64,000 bases of DNA, taken from assembly GCF_045679555.1 (NCBI RefSeq), contig NC_092115.1, positions 40,867,728 to 40,931,727 on the forward strand. The letters are read 5' to 3'. The notes beneath the pieces are model-generated. The model did no database searches. It saw nothing but the letters and a program-made list of their open reading frames with translations, and was not told where the DNA came from. The translations under genes were made by a program, and so were the position numbers. The DNA comes from Salvelinus alpinus (Eukaryota; Chordata; Actinopteri; Salmoniformes; Salmonidae). Each line of letters starts with the position of its first letter. Position 1 is the first letter of the stretch. Positions 44,832 through 56,803 of the stretch are shown piece by piece.

Positions 44832-45312
44832 ACTTCCCCTGCTTTCATAAACAATGGAGTAGCTTCCCCTGCTTTCCTCAACAATGGAGTAGCTTCCCCT
44901 GCTCTCCTCAACAATGGAGTAGCTTCCCCTGCTTTCATCAACAATGGAGTAGCTTCCCCTGCTTTCATCAACAAGGGAGTAGCTTCCCCTGCTTTCATCA
45001 ACAATGGAGTAGCTTCCCCTGCTTTCATCAACAATGGAGTAGCTTCCCCTGCTTTCATCAACAAGGGAGTAGCTTCCCCTGCTTTCATCAACAAGGGAGT
45101 AGCTTCCCCTGCTTTCATCAACAATGGAGTAGCTTCCCCTGCTTTCATCAACAATGGAGTAGTTTCCCCTGCTTTCATCGACAATGGAGTAGCTTCCCCT
45201 GCTTTCCTCGACAATGGAGTAGTTTCCCCTGCTTTCATCGACAATGGAGTAGCTTCCCCTGCTTTCATCAACAATGGAGTAGCTTCCCCTGCTTTCCTCG
45301 ACAATGGAGTAG
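44832..45312 (-). repeat. 30-bp tandem array, about 16 units
   Basis: Unit acaatggagtagcttcccct plus gctttcatca. The left arm has only two copies of the core (18135-18240), so the array grew in this arm. Open frames across it follow from the 30-bp unit and are not supported as genes. Confidence 0.92.
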
Positions 45313-45549
45313 CCCACTGAACTAAAGCCTTGCCATTTCAGATCTTTTTTTTAAAGAGTGGGGAATTTTTACAATCAGGAAATAATATGTAATGTTTTAC
45401 TCGTACCTCAGCCAGCATTGTGAATGGTGTCTGATGCAGTGACAAACTAGACCATGGCAGTAAATCTAATACTTAGGTGTTTTTAGTCATGCCTGAAAGG
45501 TCTGTGGTGGTTCAGTGCTTATAAGTTACTGACCTTGGAATACATTTCT

Positions 45550-45955
45550 GGCCATGCTGGCAGGATCTGAATCAAACCCAATGTCCACCTGGTACACTTG
45601 CAGGGTTTGAATCAAACCCAATGCCCACCTGGCACACTGGCAGGGTTTGAATCAAACCCAATGTCCACCTGGTACACTGGCAGGGTTTGGATCAAACCCA
45701 ATGTCCACCTGGCACGCTGGCAGGGTCTGAATTAAACCAAATGTCCACCTGGTACACTGAGAGGGTCTGGATCAAACCCAATGTCCACCTGGTACACTGG
45801 CAGGGTTTGAATCAAACCCAATGTCCACCTGGTACACTGGCAGGGTTTGAATCAAACCCAATGTCCACCTGGTACACTGGCAGGGTTTGAATCAAACCCA
45901 ATGTCCACCTGGCACATTGGCAGGCTCCGAATCAACCCAATGTCCACCTGGCACA
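45550..45955 (-). repeat. 40-bp tandem array, about 10 units
   Basis: Reverse counterpart of 17619-17892: cagggtttgaatcaaaccca with atgtccacctggtacactgg. Confidence 0.92.
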
Positions 45956-46091
45956 CTCTGGGCTTAACTTTACTGTCTCTTTCCATGAAACATGGACACC
46001 AACTTAAAGTGCTTGGGAACCTAACATGTCTTCAGGCAAGGTTACTCATGTGGTTAACCAAACCACCTCTATTAGACTTCACCTCCTTGGA

Positions 46092-46290
46092 CCTCATCTC
46101 AGTGAGTTTAGGTTGGGGAAACCGTGGAGGAGAGGGCTTTGGACCTCATCTCAGTGAGTTTAGGTTGGGGAAACCGTGGAGGAGAGGGCTTTGGATCTAG
46201 TTCATGGCATTGAGGAGGAGAGAGCAGCTGTAACACAGTACCTGGTCTAGTACATGGCATTGAGGAGGAGAGAGCAGCTGTAACACAGTA
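46092..46290. repeat. Two direct duplications at the outer edge of the right arm
   Basis: ggacctcatctcagtgagtt with taggttggggaaaccgtg is doubled (46092-46190). Then catggcattgaggaggagag with agcagctgtaacacagtac is doubled (46203-46290), the latter matching 29450-29530 in reverse. Confidence 0.8.
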
Positions 46291-46291
46291 C

Positions 46292-47149
46292 AAGTGGTGT
46301 AAAGTACTTAAGTAAAAGTACTTTCAAGTACTACTGAAGTAGTTGTTTTGGGGTATCTGTACTTTATTTTACTATTTTTATTTTTGACAACTTTTACTTT
46401 TACTTCACTACATTCCTAAAAGAAAATAATGTACTTTTAAATCCATACATTTTCCATGACACCCAAAAGTACTCATTACATTTTGAATGCTTAGCAGGAC
46501 AGGAAAATGGTCCAATTCAGCACTTCTCAAGAGAACATCCCTGGTCATCCCTACTGCCTTATGATCTGACAGACTCACTAAACAGAGAACATCCCTGGTC
46601 ATCCCTACTGCCTTATGATCTGACAGACTCACTAAACAGAGAACATCCCTGGTCATCCCTACTGCCTGTGACCTAGCGGACTCACTAAACAGAGAACATC
46701 CCTGATCGTCCCTACTGCCTCTGATCTGACAGACTCACTAAACAGAGAACATCCCTGGTCATCCCTACTGCCTTATGATCTGACAGACTCACTAAACAGA
46801 GAACATCCCTGGTCATCCCTACTGCCTGTGACCTAGCGGACTCACTAAACAGAGAACATCCCTGATCGTCCCTACTGCCTCTGATCTGACGGACTCACTA
46901 AACACAAATGCTTCGTTTGTAAATGATGTCTGAGTGTTGGAGTGTGCCCCTGGCTATCCGTAAATAAAAAAACAAGAAAATGGTGCCGTTTGGTTTGCTT
47001 AATATATGGAATTTTACTTTTGATACTTAAGTATATTTAAAACCAAATACTTTTAGACTTTTACTCAAGTAGTATTTTACTGGGTAACTTTCTATTAAGG
47101 TATCTATACTTTTACTCAAATATGACAATTGGGTACTTTTCCCACCACT
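46292..47149. mobile_element. hAT-type MITE with an internal 54-bp array
   Basis: Starts aagtggtgtaaagtacttaa and ends attgggtacttttcccacca then ctg, giving inverted ends around AGTGGTG. Multiple aagtac/gtactt motifs fit a known fish MITE pattern. Inside, a 54-bp unit (acagagaacatccctggtca) repeats about seven times at 46530-46910. I could not find a clear 8-bp target duplication. Confidence 0.65.
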
Positions 47150-47154
47150 GATCA

Positions 47155-47262
47155 TGAGTCTAATCTGGCCTCCTTCAACATGGTCAGCCTCATTATGAGT
47201 CTAATCTGGTCTCCTTCAACGTGCTCAGCCTCATTATGAGTCTAATCTGGTCTCCTTTAACA
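47155..47262. repeat. Tandem repeat, about 2.5 units of ~47 bp
   Basis: atgagtctaatctggtctcc then ttcaacatggtcagcctcat repeats directly after the MITE. Unit length is approximate. Confidence 0.65.
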
Positions 47263-47594
47263 TGGTTAAATAAAATAATTTTAGCAGAATTAAATACCCA
47301 CAACTTTCATTCTGTGGGTATTAGATTGACTCAGTTCACAGACTGTCAGCCAGACAGTGATTGTGCAAAATCAGACTAACTTAGAGTAACAACCAAATAA
47401 AACAGACAAACAGGGAATGTTCATTGACCCAAAAAGACACTATACTTCATTCAAAGAATCAGCACTTTATTTCATATCATAAAGAACACCTGTGGAAATG
47501 GGCAGTGGATTTAGACATCCATCTGACTCCAAAACAAGACATGATTGAATAGTTGAATAGTGTCTAATCCAAATAATCAGCACAATGGCAGGTG

Positions 47595-48000
47595 AACATC
47601 CCTGGTGTTTCTTGAGGTGCTCTGATGTGGAGAGACTCTTCTAGAGACTCTTCTTCTCTTCTAGCCTCGTCAGCTTCATGATGTTGTAGAGACTCCCCAG
47701 AGGATCCATGGTAGTCCCGTCTCTCCTAAAGCCAGACAGATGGTTGAAGGGCCACAACAGCAGAAATCCACTGTAAAAGGTGATGCCAACATGATAGATG
47801 ATGTTGTACAACAATTAACGTCTGTAATGAATGTTACAATTATCTTAAGACAGTCAAGTGAGCAACAAGTCATATTTTGTCTTGTTTTCACATTAGTAGT
47901 AACATCGATGATTGTAGGCTAGAAATAAGTTATTAAAGTTGTTGAAATCCTAAGCAGTGTGCCAGACGACTTTTGGTCTCCTTTCTGTGTTTGCTAAAAT
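47595..48000 (-). pseudogene. ZNF exon-2 head and adjacent intron, no fingers (copy E)
   Basis: The minus strand matches the start of exon 2 of copies C and D: gactaccatggatcctctgg, then gaggctagaagagaagaa-type sequence, then gtggagagactcttc-side sequence ending at 47599 before the first finger. The intron side (ttgtacaacatcatc; catcgatgttactactaatg) also matches. The acceptor region has a deletion. No zinc finger remains. Further upstream intron sequence of this unit survives to about 51.9 kb. Confidence 0.75.
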
Positions 48001-48079
48001 TGGCGCATGAGGGCGATGCACACGCGAATTGGTTGCAGAAACTCCTCCATGCTAATGCGGAAACCACTAGTTATACCAA

Positions 48080-48215
48080 TACCATAGACCTACTGTAGGA
48101 CCCATAACTTCAACAAACAACAATATAGACCTACTGTAGGACCCATAACCTCACCTAACAACAACATAGACCTACTGTAGGACCCATAACTTCACCTAGC
48201 AATAACACAGACCTA
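48080..48215. repeat. About 41-bp tandem repeat, 3 units
   Basis: tagacctactgtaggaccca with taacttcacctaacaacaa. The single-copy counterpart is near 26815-26860 in reverse, in the copy C intron. Confidence 0.75.
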
Positions 48216-48949
48216 GGACTATACATAATTTAATTTTTCAGATGAAACATGGAAACTAAAATGTCTTTGTCATGACATTTCATAACCAGATAATTTTGTG
48301 AATAATCCCACTAGGCTACTCTGTAATGTGTTGTCATTCTAAATGTCCTGAATAAAGGAAAATAGTTGTGTGTGTTGTACAATAGCCTATCCATCAAGGA
48401 ACAGTTCTCTACACATTATGAGCTAAATATCTCTGTGTCCAAACAGACTAATGAGACCCTACTGTAAATCAAGCAAACACTAACACAATATAAACATCAA
48501 TTTGTTAGGGATGTTGGATCCAACGTGGAGCACGGCATAACTGTCTTTACCGGTGTAATGAATGAAGAAGCACTTTGGTTGTTGTTGCATGTCGTGATGT
48601 TTGTCATTTGACTGTCATTCAGAAAATGATTTCCTGGATCAGCTGATGATAGTTGAACATGTGACTAACTAAACAGCTACAGTGTTAAGTATTGTGTAAT
48701 TATTGAAGACCCGCGTTAATGACAGTATCGATTCGGGTGTTGTCAATAAAGTTAAGGTGACTCTCAGTTAGAACCATTGGATTTAGCAAACTCTGAAATG
48801 ATTTAGGATTTCTGTGCCCATGAAAACTGTTTTCCCAGCGTAACATAAGGAGACACTAAATGTTACGTTGTTAGAGTGCATTTCAGAGATCTGAATACAA
48901 AAAACTGTCCCACAGCAAGATCGAGTGTTTAAGTTGAAGTTCATCATAT

Positions 48950-49180
48950 GACAAGCGTAACGTTATGACTATAACTACTGTTCCCTGAAGGAGGGAAACT
49001 AGGTACAACATACTATTAAATCGGTGCATCGCTGGAAGCCCCGCCTTCCACAGGTGATGAGGTTGAGGCTCAATTTATTCCTTAAATTAGCATGGGGAAC
49101 AGTAATTATAGTCATAAAGTTACACTCCCTTTCAGTTGGTCAACTTCGGTACAACATACTATGGGGAAATACAATCATTC
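48950..49180. repeat. Foldback (inverted) repeat
   Basis: cgttatgactataactactg with ttccctgaagg (48961-48992) is inverted at 49093-49125 (ggggaacagtaattatagtc). gtacaacatactat also occurs twice. A small foldback element is likely. Part of it matches 25300-25440. Confidence 0.55.
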
Positions 49181-49959
49181 CCCATGCCGACCCAAACGGA
49201 TACTAAAGGAAACGGCCCGTGGCAGACCACCCAGACCTGACCCCGCAAGATGCGTCAGTTTTGTCAATTTATTAATTGTCTTTTGTTTGAAACACTCCTG
49301 TCAATGTTGAGTAAGGACACACACCTGATTACCCATATAGAAGTAGGATTAGTCTACCTGGCCTGCACACAAATGTGGGCCTATAAATGTGCCCATTTGG
49401 GGATGTCTGATAGTGTTTCTGATTGTCTTAACGCTGCACCACTAATGAGTTGTGGAGCTTCTCAAAGTAATTTTTCTTCACCTCAAACAGCAAGTAAACA
49501 AAGTCTAATCAAATTCAATTGAGTATGACAATAGTTTCTCAAAGTATTTTAGTAAAAGATTTCCAGCTCTCGCACTTTCGATAACCACTCGGCATAAAAG
49601 GGAAAAATGTAATGCTCTGATCCAGTGGAAATGTCATAAAATACCTGATTACTTCTTATCCTTTGCACAAATAGCCGACAGTTGCGTCTGTCCCAAACTC
49701 ACTGGCGTGGGAAACTCTGACGGCCGAGATTATTTTATACAATGGTGCAAGCTTGCTATCAGGAGTTTCGGGCCAACCCAGTTGATAGTTGATACAATGT
49801 TTCAAGTTCGTTGTCAACAGGCCATGCTTAGCTAATGTGATTTATTTTTTAAATCAGGATATTTTCTACCTGCAGGCTGCAATGTTTTTATTTGTTGGCT
49901 TTATGTAGACTATTTTTTAGACAGTTGGCAATGGCAATAATAGTTACTTTTAGATTTGT

Positions 49960-50690
49960 GAGAAACAAGATTCTCTGGTCTGATGAAACCAAGATTGAAC
50001 TCCTTGGCCTGAATGCCAAGACACACATCTGTAGGAAACCTGGCACCATCCAAAAGGTGAAGCATGGTTGTGGTAGCATGATGCTGTGTGGATGTTTTTC
50101 ACCAGCAGTGACTGGGAGACTAGTCAGGATCAAGGGAAAGACGAACGGAGCAAAGTGCAGAGAGATCCTTGATGAAAACCTGCTCCAGAGCGCTCAGGAC
50201 CTGACTAGGGCGAAGGTTCACCTTCCAACAGGACAACAACCCTAAGCACACAGCCCAGACAGCGTAGGAGTGGCTTTGGGACAAGTCTCTGAATAACCTT
50301 CAGTTGCCCAGCCAGAGCCCAGACTTGAACCCAATCAAACATCTCTGAAAATAGCCATGCAGTGAAACTCCCCATCCAACATGACAGAGGTTGAAAGGAT
50401 CTGCAGAGAAGAAATGGGAGAAACTCCCCAAATGCAGGTGTACCAAGCTTGTTCATACCCAAGAAGACTTAAGGCGGTAATCGTTACGAAAAGTGCTTCA
50501 ACAAAGTACTGAGTAAAGGGTCTGAATACTTATGAACACTATGAATAATTAGCAACATTTTCTAAAATCCTGTTTTTGCTTTCTCATTATGGGGTATTGT
50601 GTATATTGGGGAAAAACAACAATTTAATACATTTTAGAATAAGACAAAATATGGAAAAAGTCAAGGGGTCTGAATACTTTCCGAATGTGC
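49960..50690 (+). pseudogene. Tc1 transposase remnant and right end
   Basis: ILWSDETKIELLGLNAKTH holds the second catalytic Asp region. Then KHGCGSMMLCGCFSPAVTGR, and after a frameshift the LNPIKHL-type third region near 50325. It ends with aagtactgagtaaagggtct and a second gtctgaatactttccgaatg. Frameshifts and stops make it inactive. Confidence 0.85.
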
Positions 50691-50699
50691 TGCAGCAAC

Positions 50700-51300
50700 A
50701 CCTCCCCCATAAGCATTCCTGTCTTTTCTGTAGATGTTATATCCCTGTATTGCTACTGCTGTATCAAAAGGAATTATCTCAGTGAGTTTCAGAGATGAAC
50801 AGTACAGTGCATTCCAAATTCAATAGGCAGGCAAGTAAACAAAAACACTTTCAAATAAAAACTTTTCCAGAAAATGTAAAAACATATAACGCCTGTCCAA
50901 GAGCCAGTCGAACAATAGCGTTCAAGTTGTCATGCGGTTCCTAAGCTAATTGCCACGAAATCCCTTTTAAAAAGTCAGGGTATGAGTCAAGAAAACTTGG
51001 CACAGGGGGCTCTGGCAAAGGCTGACGTAGTACTCCATTTGCCGTAATAAAAGAAAATATCGTCACAGTAATGTTTTTTGTGGAGTAACTCACTGGTCGC
51101 TCAGACCCGTGCTAAGATCCCTCACTCCGGGGATACCCCTCGCCAGATGCTCGGGGGTTTCCTTCCTCATCTGAGGAGGACAGAAGCCCCGCTTCTCTCT
51201 ACAACATGAATATAAAATAAGAGGGGTGTTGCCCTAACACCGGGGGAACACAAGTAAGCTTCAATCACCAGAAGTTATGCATGCTAACCAACGTTAGTCA
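50700..51300. other. No gene recognised
   Basis: Mixed sequence without coding, splice or repeat features that I can support. Confidence 0.4.
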
Positions 51301-51304
51301 ATGT

Positions 51305-51515
51305 TGGGCTCCAGAGTGGTGCAGCGGTCTAAGGCACTGCATCTCAGTGCTTGAGGTGTCACTACTGACCCTGGTTCAATTGCAGGCTGTATCACAACCG
51401 GCCGTGATTGGGAGTCCAATACGGCGTCGCACAATTGGCCCAGCATCGTCCGGGGTAGGCCGTCATTGTAAATAAGAATTTGTTCTTAACTGACTTGCCT
51501 AGTTAAATAATATAA
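51305..51515 (+). mobile_element. Full-length tRNA-derived SINE
   Basis: agagtggtgcagcggtctaa (A-box side), catctcagtgcttgaggtg, ggttcaattgcaggctg (B-box side), gccgtcattgtaaataagaa, then ttgcctagttaaataat. Polymerase III transcription is known for this class. Confidence 0.88.
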
Positions 51516-51529
51516 TGTTTTATAATACA

Positions 51530-51900
51530 CCGTTTTTTTACAAATCCGTCAAGGCACCAACTTTGAGAAGGGTTTAAAACAAAGGTTTCAAACCAATTCA
51601 TTAATGTTATTGAATCTAGGGTATGTTTCGCCTTTAATGTAATGGAGTGAAAAAAATTGGCTGAAAATTATACAATAACTTAAAAGCTCTAACAATTTGC
51701 CCCCACAGGAAATCTTCACCGGCAATTCTAGAATATACTATATAGCCTCAATCTGGTTAAACTATCATTATGACTTCATGGATGGATTCTAGAATATACT
51801 ATATATCCTAGAAACCTGGTTAAACTATCATTATGACATCATGGATGAATTCTAGAATATACTATAATAGCCTAGAAACCTGGTTAAACTATCTGTTAGG
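51530..51900 (-). repeat. Intron relic of ZNF unit E and about 62-bp tandem repeat
   Basis: 51535-51650 matches 25090-25230 in reverse, and 51680-51725 (aggaaatcttcaccggcaat) matches the copy C and D introns. 51715-51895 has three units of gaatatactatatatcctag with ctggttaaactatcattatg. Confidence 0.65.
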
Positions 51901-53420
51901 TGAAAATGATCTGTTAATTGAATGATTAGAATATTCCGCCCTGAAACATATAATTCTATGGAATTGATTAGAATGTATAAAATCATACTCAATAAATGTG
52001 TAGTCCTCGTCAGAATTAGGGTAAAGACAATATGTCTTTATGGTATTTTAAACACAGACCGTCTGAGCTTGGTGCCGACCTGACTAGAGATTTGGGAGAG
52101 AACGGGTGTTGTGACATGAGTTTGAAATTGTAATTCTGGTTGTTTTAAGGAATCCTGAAACAACCAGCAAACCAGGCTGTCGTTTTGTGAAACAGTGCAT
52201 GTATAGAATCTAGCTAGCTGAAGAATTTACTGCAAATTGAATGTACAATTTTGTAAGCTTGCCTTGTTGATATTTGCCATGCAGATAGATGAAATAACAT
52301 AGCTAGCTATGTTCTTGCTTATTGTGCAGTGGATGATTAAAATCCCTGTATACCTATGGATGTGTAGCTAGCTATCTAGCCGATCTGTGTATGGACCCAA
52401 ACGTTTGGTATACATATTAGTTCAGAACCTAGCTATGAACCTCAGCTATCATAGCCAGTTGTATCAACTTCAAAACAGCCTGAATGACATTAATGAAGCC
52501 TATGGATTGAGTAGAATATAATATCATGTTGTACCAAGGATGCAAGTCGTATATACATGTAGTTATTACCATGCATGAGATCCACACATTGTAGCCTGTA
52601 CATTTAATATATTCACTGATCATGTACTCTACCTTGGCAAATAAAGGTGCTGTTTAGGTATGAATGTCTTTGAGATTATTTTTCAGTCATATCCAATACC
52701 AGGAGTATCACATTCCAGTCTTTGAATGATGCTGCATCTGCATGTATGTATTACAATTATACACTTTAACAGAGTTTACCAATCTTGGTCATGGGACATC
52801 AATGGTTACACATTGTAACTAATAGACTAGAAACAGGATTTTACTAGTTAATTAATGTATACAGAAATAGAATTTAAAAAACAGTACACTACACTTCCTA
52901 TGCATCTTGTAAATAACACTGGTTCATCTCAACATTTAATGCCCTTCATCTGCATTGATCTGATAAACACAGGACAGGTGGATTATTTCATCAAATTACA
53001 CTTCATTTCAACCAGTAGAGAATATGAAACACTTTATTGAAAAGCTCATTATCCAAGTGTTATAAATACAAGTTCAATCTGTACTTCAATGCACATCTGT
53101 TGTGCATTATAAAAACAGAGGAAGAAAGAGGTGGCGGGAGAGGTGTAAAAGACAGAAAGGGAAAGAGGTAAGCACATAGGAGCAGGGAAGGCAGCACATG
53201 ATTAATGAATCACAGTGCTACCTAAATATTCTCTCAGTTCATCACAATTACATAATGGTGTCTCTAGTCGGCCCAAAGGTTATCTTAAAAGCGGGGTAGG
53301 TGGCGATGATGGGACTGGGGGTTGGCATCCTCTAACATCCAAACATACCTGCAGATGAGAGACAGATGGAGAGAGAGAGCATGTTTAAGCCTTGTGTTTT
53401 CATCAATCAGGAGGTGAAAT
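51900..53420. other. No gene recognised
   Basis: AT-rich, with short open frames lacking domains. Nothing I can support. Confidence 0.45.
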
Positions 53421-53427
53421 GCAAAAC

Positions 53428-53695
53428 TGACCTTGGATCATTAACTCTGGGACTACTGCATCTATCTGTATTTCAATGTAAATCACATCTTTAATAATAC
53501 TTCCTGTATAATATAAACTGACCTGGGATCATTAACTCTGGGACTACTGCATCTATCTGTATTTCAATGTAAAGCATCTCTTTAATAATACTTCCTGTAT
53601 AATATAAACTGACCTGGGATCATTAACTATGGGACTACTGCATCTATCTGTATTTCAATGTAAAGCATCTCTTTAATAATACTTCCTGTTGACCT
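53428..53695. repeat. 91-bp tandem repeat, about 3 units
   Basis: tgggactactgcatctatct with gtatttcaatgtaaagcatc recurs at 91-bp spacing (53449, 53540, 53631). Confidence 0.88.
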
Positions 53696-53869
53696 GACAA
53701 AGTGACCTCTCACCTCTGATCATGCTGTGCCCTCTATGTAGCCAGTTCAGATGCAGGAGGGGTTCACCGACACAGCTGATAGAACCTAGAGGATTTAGGG
53801 AGAAGGGGAGAGAGGGATGAAGTGAAGAAGAGAGACTGTTATTGAGAAAATAAGGTAGTTAAAACTTCT

Positions 53870-54781
53870 CTGGGATATGTGGGACGCTAACGTCCTACTT
53901 GGCCAAAAGCCAGTAAAAATGCAGAGCGCCAAATTCAAATATATTACTATAAAAATCTAACTTTCATGAAATCACACATGAAAGACACCAAATTAAAGCT
54001 ACACTTGTTGTGAATCCAGCCAACATGTCTGATTTCGAAAAGGATTTACGGCGAAAGCACACCTTGCGATTATGTTAGGTCAGTACATAGCCACAGAAAA
54101 ACACAGCCATTTTTTCAGTCAAAGAGAGTTGAGTAACAAAAAGCAGAAATAGAGATAAAATGAATCACTAACCTTTGATCTTCATCAGATGACACTCATA
54201 GGACTTCATGTTACACAATACATGTATGTTTTGTTCGGTAAAGTTCATATTTATATCCAAAAATCTGAGTTTAGATGGGACGCTACTGTCTCAGTTGGCC
54301 AAAAGCCAGAGAAAATGCAGAGCGCCAAATTCAAATAAATTACTATAAAAATCAAACTTTCATTAAATCACACATGAAAGATACCAAATTAAAGCTACAT
54401 TGGTTGTGAATCCAGCCAACATGTCAGAATTCAAATAGGCTTTTCGGTGAAAGCAAACAATGCTATTATCTGAGTTAGCACCATAGTAAACAAAGAGAGA
54501 AGCATATTTCAACACTGCAGGCGCGAAACAAAACGCAGAAAGAAAAATGACCTAAAAATAAAAAAAAATTAAAAATGGTTTGTCCTCGGGGTTTCGCCTG
54601 CTAAATAAGTTATGTTATACTCACAGAGATGATTCTAAGAGTTTTAGAAACTTCAGTGTTTTCTATCAAAATATACTAATAATATGCTAATCTTATCTTC
54701 TGGGGATGAGTAGCCGGCAGTTGAATTTGGGTATGCTTTTCATCCAAACGTGAAAATGCTGCCCCCTATCCTAGAGAAGTT
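53870..54781. mobile_element. Non-autonomous TTAA-flanked element
   Basis: Terminal repeats aacttctctgggata (left) and tatcctagagaagtt (right) are inverted copies, and ttaa flanks both. Internally there are two related halves (gcagagcgccaaattcaaat at 53928 and 54318). It is related to the insertion at 35440-36866. No open frame is long enough for a transposase. Confidence 0.7.
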
Positions 54782-55135
54782 AAAGCGACAGTGTTCAACA
54801 GGAATCTGTGTGTGGCCTCACCTGCTGTCCACACCACACTAAGTGGCTGCAGAGTTCTTTATGCTGAAAAACAGACACACAAAGACAAACAATATAGTGT
54901 AGTTATAGAAATAATGAAGTGTCTTACTATTCTCCATGGTTGGCCCTGTTGCCTATTCTTTGAAAATGGAAGGAGACGCAGTTATACACCTGAGCCTGCA
55001 CAACACAATCCATCAATCAGATTGATACATGAGTGTGTAGGCGTGGGTTATAGGGTGTCTAATTGTTCTACATTTTTTCAAAATGGGTGATTTAAAATAG
55101 CCTGTTTTGTTTTTGCACAGACATCACACCCTTAC

Positions 55136-55540
55136 CTAAACAGCACCCTCACCTGAGAAGTAGAAATCAAAGGGAGAGAAACTGTGAATTGAATAACTGC
55201 AGTTGACATAGCTAAGTAAAAGGAAGAATACTCTTATGGCAATGTGAATTAAAAGAGCCTTTGGTTGTGCATAGTGTAGTCTATGGTGTTGCCAGGGAAC
55301 AGCACCCTCTTTGATGAAGTAGGAGGTGAAGATCTCCCGCACACAGATTGCCTCTCTTGCTGCGTTGTTGGACCCCATCCTTGAAACATCCTGCAGAGCA
55401 GCAGACTCCTCCTCTGGCACACGGCGGCGAGCTGCAGATCCCCTCCTGGTCCTCGTGTCCATCCTCATGAAGTTACGCAGGACACAGGTAGCCTTCATGT
55501 AACAGTTGTTAAAGTACTGTGTGAATTTCACCAGGTTCAT
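55136..55540 (-). pseudogene. C-terminal fragment of a PIF/Harbinger transposase (HARBI1-like)
   Basis: The frame contains TRRGSAARRRVPEEESAALQ, then DVSRMGSNNAAREAICVREI and FTSYFIKEGAVPWQ, preceded by ATCVLRNFMRMDTR. This resembles the C terminus of HARBI1/ALP1-like nuclease proteins. The catalytic DDE core is not in this frame, and the frame after VPWQ looks non-coding. It is a truncated copy. A domesticated last exon is possible but unsupported. Confidence 0.65.
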
Positions 55541-55639
55541 ATATTAAAATGGCATGTTGATTTGTTATTATGCATGTCTGCATCCTGGGAGTAGGGGAGT
55601 GTGTACTTACGTTTTGCCCTGCGTGCTCGTGCTCAAATC

Positions 55640-56185
55640 ATTTAGATGCACTATGAGAGGTAAGCACACTTTTTCTGTTGTCTTCAGAAAAGTTTGATTA
55701 TTTTAAGCACCAAGTCATACACACAGTGTTTTGTTCATGTATAATGTTGTATATTTAGAGGTTAGTCATAAGTGGATGCTATTGTTAAGATGCACTTGTA
55801 ATTGTACTTTTTAGGATGATATCAACATTCTGAATTCAACATGTGGTTAATAGCTAGCTAAGGTATTAGCAGGCTATTGTATGTGTGAACGATGGCTAGC
55901 TCCTCGAATGATCCCAGTCCCTTGTATTGTGCATCTGTTGTAGAAAGAGGCGACGATTCGCAGAACATATGTGCTCTACAAATGTTTTATTTTCTTTTGG
56001 ATGCAGGTATGTGGTTTTATCTATGTAAAATATATGTAATGTGTTGATGCATAATAAGGAGAGGCTGTACTAATTTTTGTATTCAAAAATCATTTTGATG
56101 CACTATGAGAGAAAGAGGCGACGATTCGCCGAACATATGTGCTATACAAATGTTTTATTTTCTTTTGGATGCAGATGCAGGATGC
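55640..56185 (+). repeat. Direct duplication of about 80 bp
   Basis: gaaagaggcgacgattcgca with gaacatatgtgctctacaaa and ttttcttttggatgcag at 55945-56005 recurs at 56110-56175. atgcactatgagag also occurs near 55646 and 56098. Confidence 0.8.
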
Positions 56186-56438
56186 AGAGTGAATTCTGCT
56201 TAATTAAAACTACCTGATCTCCAAAGTCCACGTCTATAGTCTCAATCAACCACACACAACGCAGAGTTACAGCGGTGCAGTACAGCACCGGTTACACCAG
56301 CACCTCTCCTAAACAGCTATCCTAAACAGGTGTTATACTCTGCTAGCCAGCACCTCACCTAAACAAGTGTGTGTTTCTTTCGCCTCTAGATTGGATGCAT
56401 TGATCCATTGTTAACGTTCTGTTTAAGACTGTACTTAC

Positions 56439-56803
56439 TGGTGTTAATCCGATCTTCAGTCTCCTCCTCTTCTTCCTCCTCCACTCCAAAAACTGCATCC
56501 TCCTCTTTCACTTCCTCTTCTTTTACTGTAACATCCTCCTCTTTCACTTCCTCCTCTTTCACTTCCTCTTCTTTTACTGTAACATCCTCCTCTTTCACTT
56601 CCTCTTCTTTTACTGTAACATCCTCCTCTTTCACTCTGAACGCGTCTTTCTCTTCTTCTTTCACTAATAGGTTCACCCTCTACTTCTTGTTTTACTGTGA
56701 TATCCTCCTCTTCCTTCTCAACAACGTTCAGCCAAAGACCCTATTTCTCCGTCCAGCAGACATCCTCTTCTTTAACAGGAGGAGAGTAACTTAGTGAACT
56801 CAT
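56439..56803 (-). pseudogene. ZNF exon-1 relic (copy F)
   Basis: ATG at 56803 (ATGAGTTCACTAAG), acidic VKEE-type exon, donor ACCA|GTAAGT at 56439/56438. An in-frame TAG (GAG AAA TAG) lies at 56743-56741, and a frame change follows near 56680. From there the frame continues with repeated VTVKEEEVKEED units to the donor. No finger exon follows on the minus strand within the neighbourhood, so it is an orphan exon. Confidence 0.85.

Larger units (their letters stand above)
33060..45960 (-). repeat. Right arm of the large inverted duplication
   Basis: Mirror of 17600-29380. Inner end: AATAAA and atccatgtctgaaatgcg-type 3' UTR at 33090-33130. Outer end: reversed 40-bp satellite at 45550-45955. Private insertions include LINEs (35.2-39.35 kb), a SINE (41.84 kb) and an L2 tail (44.68 kb). 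Confidence 0.85.

Noticed and set aside
44811-45317. Two long overlapping minus-strand frames of 168 and 159 codons
   Set aside because: Both run through the 30-bp array in different frames, as expected from a repeat with no stops.
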